Below, in pieces: positions 21,922 through 31,603 of a stretch of DNA of 64,000 nucleotides. The first letter of the stretch is position 1; each line of letters begins with the position of its first letter. The translations under genes and the position numbers were made by a program. The notes beneath the pieces were generated by a model. That model saw only the letters and a program-made list of their open reading frames with translations, made no database searches and was not told where the DNA came from. The stretch is from Isoetes taiwanensis. Its lineage: Eukaryota > Streptophyta > Lycopodiopsida > Isoetales > Isoetaceae. Where the stretch lies: NCBI GenBank assembly GCA_021234155.1, contig JAJEKV010000081.1, forward strand, positions 124,001 through 188,000, written 5' to 3'.

Positions 21922-23174
21922 GATGGGCGAGATGTTTGGAGCAGGCCGGATTATGAAGAAAGCAGATGAGGGAAGATTGTGTTCAACAGTAGGATGACCT
22001 TTAAATTTGCATTTATCTAGCCAATATTTAATAAAGACAATGGCTGGATTATTTTTTTGGAAAAGAGCTCTCCAGATATATTTGCCAACTAAGGCAGAGC
22101 CTTGTAGAAAAAGGCTCTTGCAGCCAATACCACCCCTTGATTTGGGTTTAGTTAAATAGTTCCAATTGATTAGATGCTGTTTTCCCTAGATGAAGTTCCT
22201 GATAATTTTTTCCAACTGAAGATAAACAGATTTGGGTGCAAGCAATGCAGAGGAGAAATAGACGTGAGAACTTGCAATAACAGCATTTGCAATAATAATC
22301 CTTCCAGCGATAGAGAGAATTTGGTAACTCCAGAAGTTTGGTAGCTTGTGAGGAATTTAAACAATTAATTCCACATATACTTTGTTGCTCTATTTCACTA
22401 ATTATGCTGCATTTGCTGAAATTGAGAAAGATACCAGAGGCTGTGACGCTTTTTACAAAATATACGGCGCCCGGCCGTACACTCCATAGGAATTCCCCCA
22501 TCGGGTCCTTCGACCGCATGGGCCTTCCGTCTATCCCGCACTCCAGGGTATCCCTAGTGCTGGAAGGGGACACGAAGGTGTCTTGTGCACCCTTCCCCTA
22601 TGGGCTCCTATCACAGCAGAAGCATAAACAATGTCAGAACTAGCAATAACAATACATCACGCTACCTCGAAGGGTAGTACATCCACACATCCATAGCTAC
22701 AACAGAGATAAACATATGCCGTAAAACATGTGAGCTTCTACCTAAGACTCAGACTCATGGGGAGGTAGATTGACGGCTAGGTCTAAAGATAGAGCAGACT
22801 GAGTCATAACAATAGCAGAGCTGGCTATAGACAATGGCTAGGGTTGACCACTCCATCTGCCCCTCCTGTGCATACGTTGCAGATGGGCTAAATTGGGCTC
22901 TGGCATGACTCTAGCCTTCCTGATACGCAATCTCATGGCATCACCCATCAAGACTACTCCGGGTTGCATCTCCCCGGTCCGTTGAGGCAGGAAGGGTTGC
23001 ATCTCCCTTTTCCCGGGGTCTAGAGGTTCCTCGGGCGGCTAGAGAATCGTGGTGACGCACGATTCGTCCCCGACTTAACCCCCCAAAACAAGAGCCAGGC
23101 CAACACATGCAGCTCTTGAGAGGCAGGGCAACACCATTGCCCCAGGAGGTGTCAGACCCATGCCCCGCCCACAC

Positions 23175-23729
23175 CATCGAAAAAATTAGTGGCTAAACTT
23201 AGCTAAATGGCGAAATTTTAGCCTTGTTTGAAAAAACATTGGCTAAACTATGGCCCTTTTTGGGCTAAAAAAAATAAAATTTTAGCCAAGTCTATTTCAC
23301 GCCCCACCTCCATTTCGTCCAACTTTAGCTAATCGCAAGAAAGTGTAAGTGCCAAAATTTGGAAAGTTTAGCCAAAACTTAGAAGCTTTTACGTCAAATT
23401 TTAGTGTACTTTAGCCAAATTAACTTATAGCCTTTATATTTATTATGGTCAGTTAATATTTCAGTCTTAAATTAGTGCAAAATAGTCAAAAGATAGAAGA
23501 TTTTTTCTTTTTTAAATAACAGTTTAGCCAAACGTAAGAAAGTATAGGTGGCAAAATTTAGAAAGTTTAGCTAAACATTAGAAGCTTTCACCTCAAATTT
23601 TGGCATACTTTAGCCAAGTCTATTTCACCACTTTGAATATAAAAGTTCCTTATGTCCTCATGGATGCTGCCAATGTGGCATGACGTAAAAATACTATCTA
23701 TCTATCTATCTATCTTAATTTTTTCCCTG
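23175..23729. mobile_element. hAT-type MITE with 8-bp target duplication
   Basis: A 555-bp insertion in the LTR is flanked by GCCCACAC on both sides (23167-23174 and 23730-23737). Its ends are inverted repeats: CATCGAAAAAATTA at the left, and CAGGGAAAAAATTA read inward from the right. An 8-bp duplication with CA-GG-type ends is the signature of hAT elements. It has no ORF. The interior is rich in GGCTAAA/TTTAGCC phrases. A related copy lies at 31601-32204. Confidence 0.9.
23655..23715 (+). mobile_element. SINE 3'-end fragment with (CTAT)n tail
   Basis: GGATGCTGCC, then TGGCATGACGT, AAAAATACTATCTATC and several CTAT units match the 3' end of the SINE at 10939-11159. No tRNA-like head is present, so this is a 5'-truncated copy. 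It sits near the right end of the MITE. Confidence 0.8.
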
Positions 23730-24657
23730 GCCCACACGAAGTGACCAGCCATAAGCCTAGCCCGCTATGAGGTCCCAAGTAGCGACGCTCAGCAGAGACC
23801 CTCCCTTCGTATCTCCCCTAGCCCCGTTATGTAGTGCTGAGTCACATCATAGCCCCCGTAGCCCGGTGGGTTCCTATGCACAGGCTGCATAATAATAGGA
23901 ACTAAAGGGTCTAACTAGGAGCATTACTAAGTAAGGCTACTAGGTCTTTACCCCCCTTTCCAATACAAGAGGAGCAAACATGATCAACCATCATCATACA
24001 ACTTCATATCATGATAATCATCAGAATAGCATCTAACCTAATCATACATATCTAACTTACAGTTAGGGTTCCTTGATTAGGGTTCAAGATATTGAATGAG
24101 GGTTCTAGGATGGCTCTACTCTAGATACGATCTACTACCTCATCTGGAGTTCTAACTTCCAGATGAACTACTAAGAATACTACTCCAAATACCTGCTCCC
24201 GAAGCGCTCCCTCCCATTCCTGGCGTCTCCATGATCCTCGAAGCGATCGATGCTGCGCTCACTCCAAGATCGTGCGTGCACTCTGGAGCTGCTGCACTAG
24301 GCTATGCCACAGCAGACGACGCTCGAAACGGAGTTTCGAGTGCGAAGAAGGTTCCTAAGGTGTTAGGGCTAGGAAAAAAGATCTAGGGTTAGGGTTTAGG
24401 TTAATATAGGTTAGGGTCCACATGGGATGATACGTGGCTCCACGTGGCTCTAATGGGACATGGCCATGTGGTGGTTGCCCAATAGGGTACGACCATGTGG
24501 GAAATGGGCCTTATCCTAAGGTTATCTAAGTTATATATATAACTTAGATATGCACCCATGCCACTTCCTAAGGTATACAAGGCTACGAAGTAGACTTGTA
24601 TAGTGACGTACCTGGAAATATACGTATTTATAGTGTATATTACTCTGGAACGTCACA

Positions 24658-24670
24658 TTCTCCCCCCTTT
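24658..24670 (-). other. Gypsy polypurine tract (minus)
   Basis: On the minus strand AAAGGGGGGAGAA runs straight into the LTR start TGTGACG. This defines the LTR as the 3' one and the element as minus-strand. Confidence 0.88.
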
Positions 24671-25207
24671 AGGACAATGCTATCCTCAGCATTGCGCTAA
24701 GGTGACGAACCTACACTATCCCTGCAAAAACAACATAAGTATACAACTTCAATTTAACTGAAGTGATCAACTTCCTATTAAACAGTTAATGTGTAATATA
24801 GGCTACATTTGTACTTATACAAAATTATATAGCCGTAACAAGGTTACTCCTTATAATAAGTCAAAACATTATCACAAAAGTTATTAGGGTTCATAATTTA
24901 AGTCTAAATCATGGCTCCCCATCTCCACGTAATGCGCTCCTCCTCGATGCTCCCCTCTCACTGGCCTGCACGAGTAGCACATTACGTTAGTTTAGTTAAT
25001 AAGTTTGTGGTTTTAGGGAACCACCCCCCTAATTACCTCCTCGAGCCAAACTACTAGCTCAAGCTTACCCTACTACCTTGCACTCGATCATGGCCCCATA
25101 AGGATTTGAGCTTAAGAACCATTTAAGATGATCCTATCATTGCCCATGATCAAGTGCTACCTTGTACTCGATTCCCGTGGTCGAGTAGTGCTTCATGCCC
25201 CCGAGGG
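24671..25207 (-). mobile_element. Gypsy 3' untranslated remnant, left part
   Basis: Non-coding sequence between the polypurine tract and the left inverted repeat of the 9.2-kb unit. The phrase ATGATCCTATCATTGCCCATGATCA (about 25130-25155, quoted in part) resembles repeated phrases at 34448-34680 beyond the right end of that unit. Both therefore belong to one gypsy 3' region that was split. Confidence 0.65.
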
Positions 25208-25240
25208 ATTAGAGTTTTTTTGAGAGGTCAAATAAGGGCC
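25208..25240 (+). repeat. Left terminal inverted repeat
   Basis: Thirty-three bases beginning ATTAGAGTTTTTTTGAG and ending AAATAAGGGCC. It pairs with the inverted right end (34404-34434), apart from a 2-bp AG insertion. Confidence 0.8.
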
Positions 25241-25726
25241 TTGTAAGAATATATTAGGGGGGCCGCCACGTAGGATCCCGAACCTAGCTTTCCCCCCTCC
25301 ATACCTAACTTTCACTCTCCCCTATAACCTAACTACCTAACCTCCGAACCTAACCTCCGAACCTAACTTTGCAATCATTATTTCGTAACGACCTGAATAT
25401 TTGATGATTACATCTAAGATTTTCATTTTCTCACCATCGAGCTTCAGCGCCATCGAGCTTCATCGCCCTCGCGCCATCGAGCTTGCCATCGCGCCATCGA
25501 GCGCCAACGATCTTGCCATCGCGCCCAAGCATTGTTTGAATTCGAATTATGGCGGATTCTTGCCAGCAAATAGAGCGAAATTTCTCTGTTTGTTGGCAAG
25601 AATCTTCCTAATTCTAAGCTCCGCTCCGGTTCTTGGTCTTTTGCAACGTCAATGGCAAAGGTATTTGGTTTCCGAGTTGTCATTGCATTCCTTTGAGTGT
25701 TCTTGGTTCTAATACTTCTGTTTCAG

Positions 25727-26983
25727 GATCAAACTAATTTCGAGGGTCAATTTAGAGTGCAAGTGCCAAAAGGATGCCTGCCTTACAGGAATAAGTTCAC
25801 TTGGAAGCAACCAATAGATGAAGATGCATTGCGAGCTTCTGGAGCCATGAATATAGACCTCTGGGCTAAAGGCCAACTGTATCCTTGTGATCCTTTCACT
25901 CGAGCCCATCCAAACTTCCACTCTGCATCCGGTCTTATTGAATTTGCTTGTAAGGGACAGCAAGGGTTACTAGGTTACTGTAATAATTTGGTTAATGGTA
26001 ATACTGATCCACATTTGCGTGCCATGTATAACCACTTTATCAGATGTTAATCAGCTCCAACAGACGAACTACTTTCTGTCTCAACAATGCCGCAAGCTCA
26101 ATGAATTGGAGGTAGAAAATCAGAAATTGGTGACGGAGATGAAATCACTGCAGCAAGGAATAAAGAGGGTTGCGCAAGAAAATGATTCCCTTCACAAGCG
26201 AGTCAAACGCTTGAAAAGAACTCCACTGGGGATCAGGGAGAGGGCAAGAAACCTGAAGCCCATAAATATATTAGCCCATGGGGGTGGAGGCTAAAAAAAA
26301 AGGGTCATGGCTATTAAAAAGCTTGTTGATCCAAATCTTGCAGCCCGTTTATTAAAGAAATTAGTTACTAAAGATGATGTATTGAGAATGTTAAAGCTTC
26401 CTGGTAGCATTCAACTTAGGAAAGCTGTAGTACAACAACTGTTGCAGGAGTTGGGGAACAGTCAAACCTCAGAATCAGTGCAAGAACTGTGTGACAATGT
26501 CGGAATAAGTAGGCAAGCTTATATTGCTTTGTTCAGATGCTTGCAGGATGGCCTTAAACAACAAGGCATTACCAAAACTATTCTACTACCAAGGATGGCT
26601 AGTGTGAGGACTTGTAGGTCATCGAGAAACAGACAAGTGCAAGAGCTTCTTGGTGATATGTATCAGCTGACCAGCAGTGTCAATTTGGATACATTGCCAT
26701 CCTATACCAAAGGTAAGAAGAAGTCGAAGTTTGGTACAGAGGTTCAGTTGCGAATTCCTTACAGCAGATGTGTCAATGGTTTTACAGAAGGATCGAGTCC
26801 AAATGGGTGAAGAAATCACGGAACCAGAGTGAATCAACACTTGCTAAGTTGTTTAGACAAAAAACCCAGCGGAAAAAAAAGAGGGAAGCTTGGTATAAGT
26901 CCGCAGCTGTTGAGCGATCAAGGGAGTGGAGATCAATGAGATGTAGGCAAGGCAAAGGTTATGTCCGTATTGAGAACTCTTGA
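25727..26983 (+). pseudogene. Coiled-coil, basic-tailed unknown protein (interrupted)
   Basis: An exon starts after TTGTTTCAG at 25727 and reads FEGQFRVQVPKGCLPYRNKF and RASGAMNIDLWAKGQLYPCD. It continues into a second stretch after TTTATCAG (about 26048) if GTAATACTG is used as donor, which keeps the frame. That stretch is a coiled coil with Leu spacing (LNELEVENQKLVTEMKSLQQ, then ENDSLHKRVKRLKR). A TAA at 26292-26294 is followed in the same frame by IKKLVDPNLAARLLKKLV and a helical region to about 26725. There the frame must change to reach a very basic tail (FRQKTQRKKKREAWYKSAAV) ending at 26983. I do not recognise the family; a DNA- or RNA-binding role would fit the tail. The stop and shift suggest decay, unrecognised introns or read-through. 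Confidence 0.55.
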
Positions 26984-27074
26984 TAATGTCTCTACTGTAA
27001 AAGAGTTGGTTTATTTATCAGTTCGATAGTGCTCAATGTACGAAATGCTGTATTGTAAGTAAACTGGATGCATG

Positions 27075-27400
27075 TATTGCGCATCGTGGCCACGGTGCAA
27101 AATAGGCCCTTCAATAATTTATAACTGAGTCGATTTCGAACCGTGGCTACGGTGCGAAATAGGCCCTTCAATAATTTGTAACTGAGTCGATTTCGCACCG
27201 TGGCTACGGTGCGAAATATGGGCCTGTAACTAAACTGGATCCACGTATTTTGCACCGTAGCCACGGTGTGAAATAGGCCCTTCAATAATTTGTAACTTAG
27301 TCGATTTTGCACCGTGGCTATGGTGCGAAATATGCCCTTCAATAACTTGTAACCGAGTCGATTTCGCACGTGGCTACGGTGCGAAATATGGGCTTGTAAC
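27075..27400. repeat. Hairpin repeat cluster 1
   Basis: Six copies of a palindrome with arms TTTCGCACCGT and ACGGTGCGAAA around GGCT or AGCC are spaced about 60 bp apart by the linker AGGCCCTTCAATAATTTGTA. The cluster lies between the 3' end of the plus ORF (26983) and the 3' end of the minus ORF (27643), that is, between convergent genes. Confidence 0.92.
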
Positions 27401-27642
27401 TAGAGAATATTAACATATTAGAGAACATATTAATATATTAGAGAACATATTAACACGGTATCATATGAATTATGTATGATAGATAGCAAAGGTTACTAGA
27501 GACCACGGCAGTATGTCCCTAGTAACCTTCCCCTAGGTTCCTAACACCTTCCCCTTCCCCTTTTCCTTCCCCTGCGAGGGGTAACCCACGCAGCTGGATT
27601 AGGAAACCAGAGCTCACGCGTATCCCAGCTTGATTCTTCCCA

Positions 27643-28137
27643 CTATATGGGGTACCTAGTCATTAGAAAAAGTAATTCCGCGTGATGATACTCACGGAAG
27701 AAGAGCGGACTCAACTCCACAAAGTTGTTGTACTCGTTATAGTACATCCTAATAAGGCCATACATCTGTCCCTTACAAATTTCATGAATGAACTCTGATA
27801 TGTATTGATCCAGAGAGTATGCTAAATAACCAGCACGAAGAAGAGGCCTCAATTGCTGTAGCATCTCGTCCAAATAAGGAGGGGGTTCAAGAATTCCCCT
27901 CATTGCAAGTCTCTTATAACATTCAGATGGATTAATTTCCATCAGTGGCTCATGACCACAATCAAATCGCTCCAGAATGAAGTTGATCAACTCCATTGCA
28001 AGCTCCTTGGTGGGACTGTGGTGCAACCTCCACTCCAAGAAATGGTCAAATAGCTCATCAGTTTCAGGCCGCACAGAATGCCTGGGACATGCTTGCAGGC
28101 CTTCTGGAGTAGCCCAGGGAGGATTGGGTCCAATCAT
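27643..28137 (-). CDS. Unknown helical protein, paralogue 1
   Basis: An open frame of 164 codons runs from ATG 28137, chosen because similarity to the second copy begins there. It starts MIGPNPPWATPEGLQACPRH, continues with FDHFLEWRLHHSPTKELAME and LINFILERFDCGHEP, then GILEPPPYLDEMLQQLRPLL, AGYLAYSLDQYISEFI, and ends LFLMTRYPI-stop. It is acidic and aromatic-rich, predicted mostly helical, with no signal peptide or membrane segment. The protein coded at 29154-29701 is clearly related (WADPEYLQACGR, LINFIIDRY, GLLEPPSDLEDRLEQLKDML, GFMAYSLDHYV). Two paralogues conserved at protein level imply a real family that I do not recognise. Upstream is a long pyrimidine-rich strand on the coding side. 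Confidence 0.7.
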   Translation of the reverse strand: MIGPNPPWATPEGLQACPRHSVRPETDELFDHFLEWRLHHSPTKELAMELINFILERFDCGHEPLMEINPSECYKRLAMRGILEPPPYLDEMLQQLRPLLRAGYLAYSLDQYISEFIHEICKGQMYGLIRMYYNEYNNFVELSPLFFREYHHAELLFLMTRYPI

Positions 28138-28149
28138 TTGCAAAAGCAA

Positions 28150-28665
28150 GCAAGGATCACCGACGGAGCAAGGAACAAGGAGCAGAGCAAGGAACAAGGA
28201 GCAAGAAGCAAGAAGCAAGGAACAAGACCAAGTAGCAAGGAGCACGAAGATTAAGTAGCAAGGAACAAGGATCAAGATCAAGTAGCAAGAAGCAAGGAAC
28301 AAGGAAGATCGAGGAGCAAGAAGATCAAGGAACAAGGAAGATCATGGAGCAAGGAAGCAAGGAACAAGATCAAGTAGCAAGATCAAGAGCAAGGAACAAG
28401 ATCAAGTAGCATGAAGGAGCACGAAGATGAAGTAGCAAAGAACAAGGATCAAGATCAAGTAGCAAGGAACAAGGAAGACCAAAGACCAAGAAGATAAAGG
28501 AACAAGGAAGATCAAGGAGCAAGAAGCAAGGATCAAGATCAATTAGCATAGAACACGGAACACAAGGTGAGAAGTGAAAGCAAGGCGAGAACACGAGAAG
28601 TGAAAGCAAGGTGAAAACATGGAACAAAGGTGAGAAGTGAAAGCAAGGTGAAAGAATTTATAGCT
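28150..28665. repeat. Purine-rich degenerate minisatellite
   Basis: About 500 bp of almost pure A/G/C without long T runs, built from variants of AGCAAGGAACAAGGATCAAG and AAGATCAAGTAGCAAG. It lies directly upstream of the minus ORF at 27643-28137, so the coding strand is strongly pyrimidine-rich there. It may be a promoter, a leader or a triplex-prone tract. Hydrophobic ORFs through it are compositional. Confidence 0.85.
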
Positions 28666-28789
28666 ACGAATCCAATAATGTTGAAGTATAATACTAATAC
28701 TGTTGAAGTATAATACCAAGAATGTTGAAGAATAATACCAATAATGTCGAAGAATAATACCAATAATGCTGAAGTATTATACCATTCGA

Positions 28790-28960
28790 TGGTGGCGAAA
28801 TAGGCCCTTCAATAATTTGTAACTGAGTCGATTTTGCACCGTGGCTACGGTGCGAAATATGGGCCTATTTTCGCACCGTAGCCACGGTGCGAAATAGGCC
28901 CTTCAATAATTTGTAACTGAGGCAATTTCGCACCGTGACTACGGTGCCGAATATGACCAT
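28790..28960. repeat. Hairpin repeat cluster 2
   Basis: Three palindromes of the TTTCGCACCGT / ACGGTGCGAAA type with the same AGGCCCTTCAATAATTTGTA linker as cluster 1. The cluster lies downstream (3') of the minus ORF at 29154-29701. The middle palindrome carries the loop as AGCC, the complement of its neighbours' GGCT, so it is inverted relative to them. Confidence 0.9.
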
Positions 28961-29153
28961 AGAACAATCACATGAGAAAATACAAGGAAAATGGTAGAAG
29001 AAATCATTCAATTACACTAAAAGTGTAAGATTGCCAAGATAATACATGATAATATAAGGATGTTACTTAATTACACGGAAATCACTTGCCTATATACTTA
29101 ATTTCTATGAAAATCTTTATACCAGTTTATACACATATTCCAATGGAGTATCT

Positions 29154-29701
29154 TTACCTGTGATATGTACGTATTATGTGCTGTGTGCTATGTAGCCATA
29201 GGTCACGTGTGTCCCAAGGAATTGTATCCCAGGTGGGGAATTTAGATAGTAACCACAGGATGTTGAAGTCAAGGGAACAGATTAGGAGCTGGCCAATATC
29301 CACAAAAGATTTGTGATGGAAGTTGTAAAGTTCAATGAGGATATAAATCCTATTCCTTTCACTAGTAGGAATGACCAGAGGCACATAGTGATCCAGAGAG
29401 TAGGCCATGAAACCATGGAAAAGCATGTCCTTCAACTGTTCTAGCCTATCTTCTAAATCTGAGGGGGGTTCAAGAAGTCCCAAAGCACTTAGAGTGATCC
29501 TTGCAGTGGAGGGAGATGATGAGTATAGCGATCGATAATGAAGTTGATCAGCTGCCTTGCAAGCTCTGTGGTTGGACCGTGACGCCATCGATGCTCCCAA
29601 AAGTTGCTAAAAAATTCATCAAAAGTGCACGTATTTATTCTGCCGCATGCTTGCAGGTATTCCGGATCAGCCCAACGAGGATGTTCTTGCAAAGTTACCA
29701 T
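29154..29701 (-). pseudogene. Unknown helical protein, paralogue 2 (frameshifted)
   Basis: From ATG 29701 the frame reads LQEHPRWADPEYLQACGR, then FDEFFSNFWEHRWRHGPTTE and LARQLINFIIDRYTHH, and stops soon after. A different frame then carries on with LSALGLLEPPSDLEDRLEQL, GFMAYSLDHYVPLVI and IYILIELYNFHHKSF to the stop at 29154. Both halves align in order with the product of 27643-28137, so one frameshift at about 29470-29530 (or a small unspliced intron) explains the break. Compared with paralogue 1, the C-terminus is about 25 residues longer. Confidence 0.65.
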
Positions 29702-29714
29702 TTGCAAGAAACTA

Positions 29715-29850
29715 GTGGAGCAGATAAGGAACAACTAGTGGAGCAGATAAGGAACAACTAGTGGAGCAGACAGGGAGGCAAGGAGCATGCAAGAAAGGAG
29801 CAGACAGGGAGGCAAGGAGCAACAAGAAGCGGACAGGGAGGCAAGGAGCA
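29715..29850. repeat. Purine-rich short tandem repeats
   Basis: Three copies of AACTAGTGGAGCAGATAAGG-like sequence are followed by three of GGACAGGGAGGCAAGGAGCA-like sequence, directly upstream of the frameshifted minus ORF. The position and purine strand bias mirror the tract upstream of the first paralogue. Confidence 0.85.
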
Positions 29851-30048
29851 TGCAGACAACGACAATGAATGCATAGATGCCTATTTAAAGAGAAACCAGG
29901 TATATATACTATATACGTACATTATATTTACATGTGTATTTTGTGCATTATGCTCGTATATATAACCAATAATGCTGCTACATTGCATGTCAATAATTTT
30001 GTTCGATATAAGTACAGATCCATTCAATGCAGAAGGCATCCATTTGCT

Positions 30049-30331
30049 ATGTCTCGGCCTGGTTATTCTTATTACAGGGGGTCTACCTTGCCTCCTCGTC
30101 CCGAAGATATGGACTCCATTACTTGCACTATGACATATAATGATCTTTATAGATGTTCTCAGAGGGGTATCCCCCTTGATCCCTGGCTGGAAGGAGTAGC
30201 AGAGGGTCGAAATCGTTCTTCCAACGGGTTTTATCGTGTTGCTATCCACCTATCGGGTTCCAGAGCATCGCGTCTATGAGATTAATTGCATCACTCAACT
30301 ACCTGCTCATGATGATCTCGATTGCGAATGA
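30049..30331 (+). CDS. Small unknown ORF, uncertain 3' end
   Basis: ATG 30049 opens a frame MSRPGYSYYRGSTLPPRPED, then TMTYNDLYRCSQRGIPLDPW, to a stop near 30280. A better-looking continuation, YRVPEHRVYEINCITQLPAH then DDLDCE-stop at about 30331, lies in another frame. A small intron or indel near 30235-30260 is therefore possible. No known family is recognised, and there is no signal peptide or membrane segment. It is divergent from the 29154-29701 frame with about 350 bp between starts, and convergent with the histone-like ORF across hairpin cluster 3. Confidence 0.45.
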
Positions 30332-30534
30332 ACTTCTGCATTCATGTATGCTATGCCTCTTATATGAGTTCTAAATTCTGTTACTAGAATATTTCAGACA
30401 TTCGCTAGTTATATATAAGTATGTAACCATAAGTGATACATGTGATCCATCTGTTTACCGCATATTTTCAATTTGGAAAGCTCTTGGCCATTTTTCTTAC
30501 ATGTAGATTCTAAATTCAGATAAGCATTCTCTTC

Positions 30535-30850
30535 CGCGGTGTGTGGAGCGATGCATTTAGCACCGTGAAGTTACGATGTAAATTGCGCCCCAAAAACTTT
30601 GGAACTACTATTTTTTTCCGTGGCGGCGACGCGCGAAAATAGACCTTCCCACAAAGTGTGGAATAGTCATTTTCGCACCGTGACGACGGTGCGAAATAGA
30701 CCTTCCCACTAAATGTGGAATAATCATTTACGGTGCGAAATAGACCTTCCCACTGAATGTGGAATAGTCATTTTCGCACCGGCGACGGTGCGAAATAGAC
30801 CTTCCAACAGAATGTGGAATAGTCATTTTCGCACCGTGCCCACGGTCAAC
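30535..30850. repeat. Hairpin repeat cluster 3
   Basis: About five units of roughly 62 bp. Each has palindrome arms TTTCGCACCGT / ACGGTGCGAAA and a linker TAGACCTTCCCAC then TGTGGAATAGTC, different from the linker of clusters 1 and 2. One unit lacks its left arm. The cluster lies between the 3' ends of the convergent ORFs at 30049-30331 and 31004-31603. Confidence 0.92.
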
Positions 30851-31003
30851 ACTAGTAGATAAATACACAGCCGCAATAAATAGAATAGCAAATAATTACA
30901 GATAAATATAAAACACTCATAACCATAAATATTAAAAACACTCATATATTAACAACCAAAAACACTCATATATTAACAACCCAAAAAGGGTTACAAAAGG
31001 ATC

Positions 31004-31603
31004 CTAGGGGAGGCATCCACGGAAGTATCTAGCTAAGGCATAGTCCCTATCCTGCACAGTAACACGTCCTCTATGCACACAACAGCGGACACTATCCTCA
31101 AAGAGGCTAATTAGATGAGCCTCTGCTGCCTCTTGCAGTATATCCAAGGCCTCTGCTTGGATTCTATTCATCTCCTCCTCCACCATCGGGACGAAGTCTG
31201 CTGCTCTGTCCGTCCTCTTCCTCCTTGCTTCCTTCCTCCTGTCAATAATGGCACGCATCTCCGTGCACGACCATTCTAGCCAAGGCAAGCTTGGGAATCG
31301 AGGTCGGGTGCGTGCACACAAGACCCTAATCTCCCTTAAAGCCTGAGTGACAGGAGGAGCACCCTTTATCTTTTCAGGGCCACCATATCTAATACTAGGC
31401 TCCCCTTCCTTCGGCTTCCGCTTATTCCCAAGCTTATCTGTCTCCTTGGCTGCATCTCTCTCAGCTTGTCTCCAACTAGGAATAAGCTTAGGAGGCTTTG
31501 CTTAGGGTCGGTTTCTTCTAGTGGATTTTAAACACGCATGGGCTTCCCTAGTACCTGCTCCATTTGGGCTTTTGCCTGCAGTGATCAACCTGATCCTGCT
31601 CAT
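31004..31603 (-). pseudogene. Divergent histone H3-like protein
   Basis: The minus-strand frame contains the H3 fold in order: VTQALREIRVLC (alpha-N with the H3 motif ALREIR), FPSLPWLEW (alpha-1 start, compare LPFQRLV), and ALDILQEAAEAHLISLFEDS (alpha-2, compare MALQEASEAYLVGLFEDT). It ends with CCVHRGRVTVQDRDYALARY then FRG (loop 2 and alpha-3, compare [23 protein letters not shown]). Between alpha-1 and alpha-2 it has about 17 extra, Arg-rich residues, a longer loop 1 even than CENH3. The tail is Lys/Arg-rich but keeps no canonical modification motif. A TAA at 31502-31504 interrupts the tail in an otherwise open frame from ATG 31603, and that ATG is made by the end of a MITE. The core has no stop. 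An upstream exon or start past the MITE is possible. Confidence 0.82.

Larger units (their letters stand above)
20120..22452 (-). mobile_element. 5'-truncated L1-like LINE (minus)
   Basis: On the minus strand the element ends in a long A-rich tail (T-runs at 20120-20150 on the plus strand). It contains the C-terminal region typical of plant L1 LINE ORF2 proteins. From 22445 down, GKQHLINWNYLTKPKSRGG and GCKSLFLQGSALVGKYIW in broken frames match the RT thumb region (W..LxxPKxxGGLG). The 21295-21921 frame has the zf-RVT segment. No RT active site or endonuclease is present, so the 5' part is missing. Its upper end is cut by the LTR at 22453. Confidence 0.85.
22453..24657 (-). repeat. Gypsy 3' LTR (minus) with nested MITE
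   Basis: The minus strand starts TGTGACGTTCC at 24657 and ends with CGTATATTTT near 22453. It is the same LTR family as 37022-38467 and the fragment at 13070-13906. A polypurine tract AAAGGGGGGAGAA (24658-24670 on the plus strand, read on minus) directly precedes it, so this is a 3' LTR and its internal region lies at higher coordinates. It is interrupted by a hAT MITE (23175-23729). Its lower end joins LINE sequence, so the gypsy element inserted into the LINE. Confidence 0.88.

Noticed and set aside
28138..28335. Longer N-terminus of the 27643 ORF with a Leu/Pro/Cys-rich stretch
   Set aside because: That extension is the translated pyrimidine tract; similarity to the paralogue starts at the ATG at 28137.
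28370..28763. Hydrophobic membrane-protein ORFs (minus)
   Set aside because: Leu/Phe/Cys/Ser-rich translations arise from the pyrimidine-rich strand of the minisatellite; they have no stable start and no counterpart at the second paralogue.
27075..30850. CRISPR-like array of palindromic repeats with spacers
   Set aside because: The genome is a plant's; the linkers between palindromes are themselves conserved repeats, not unique spacers, and no cas-like genes are present.
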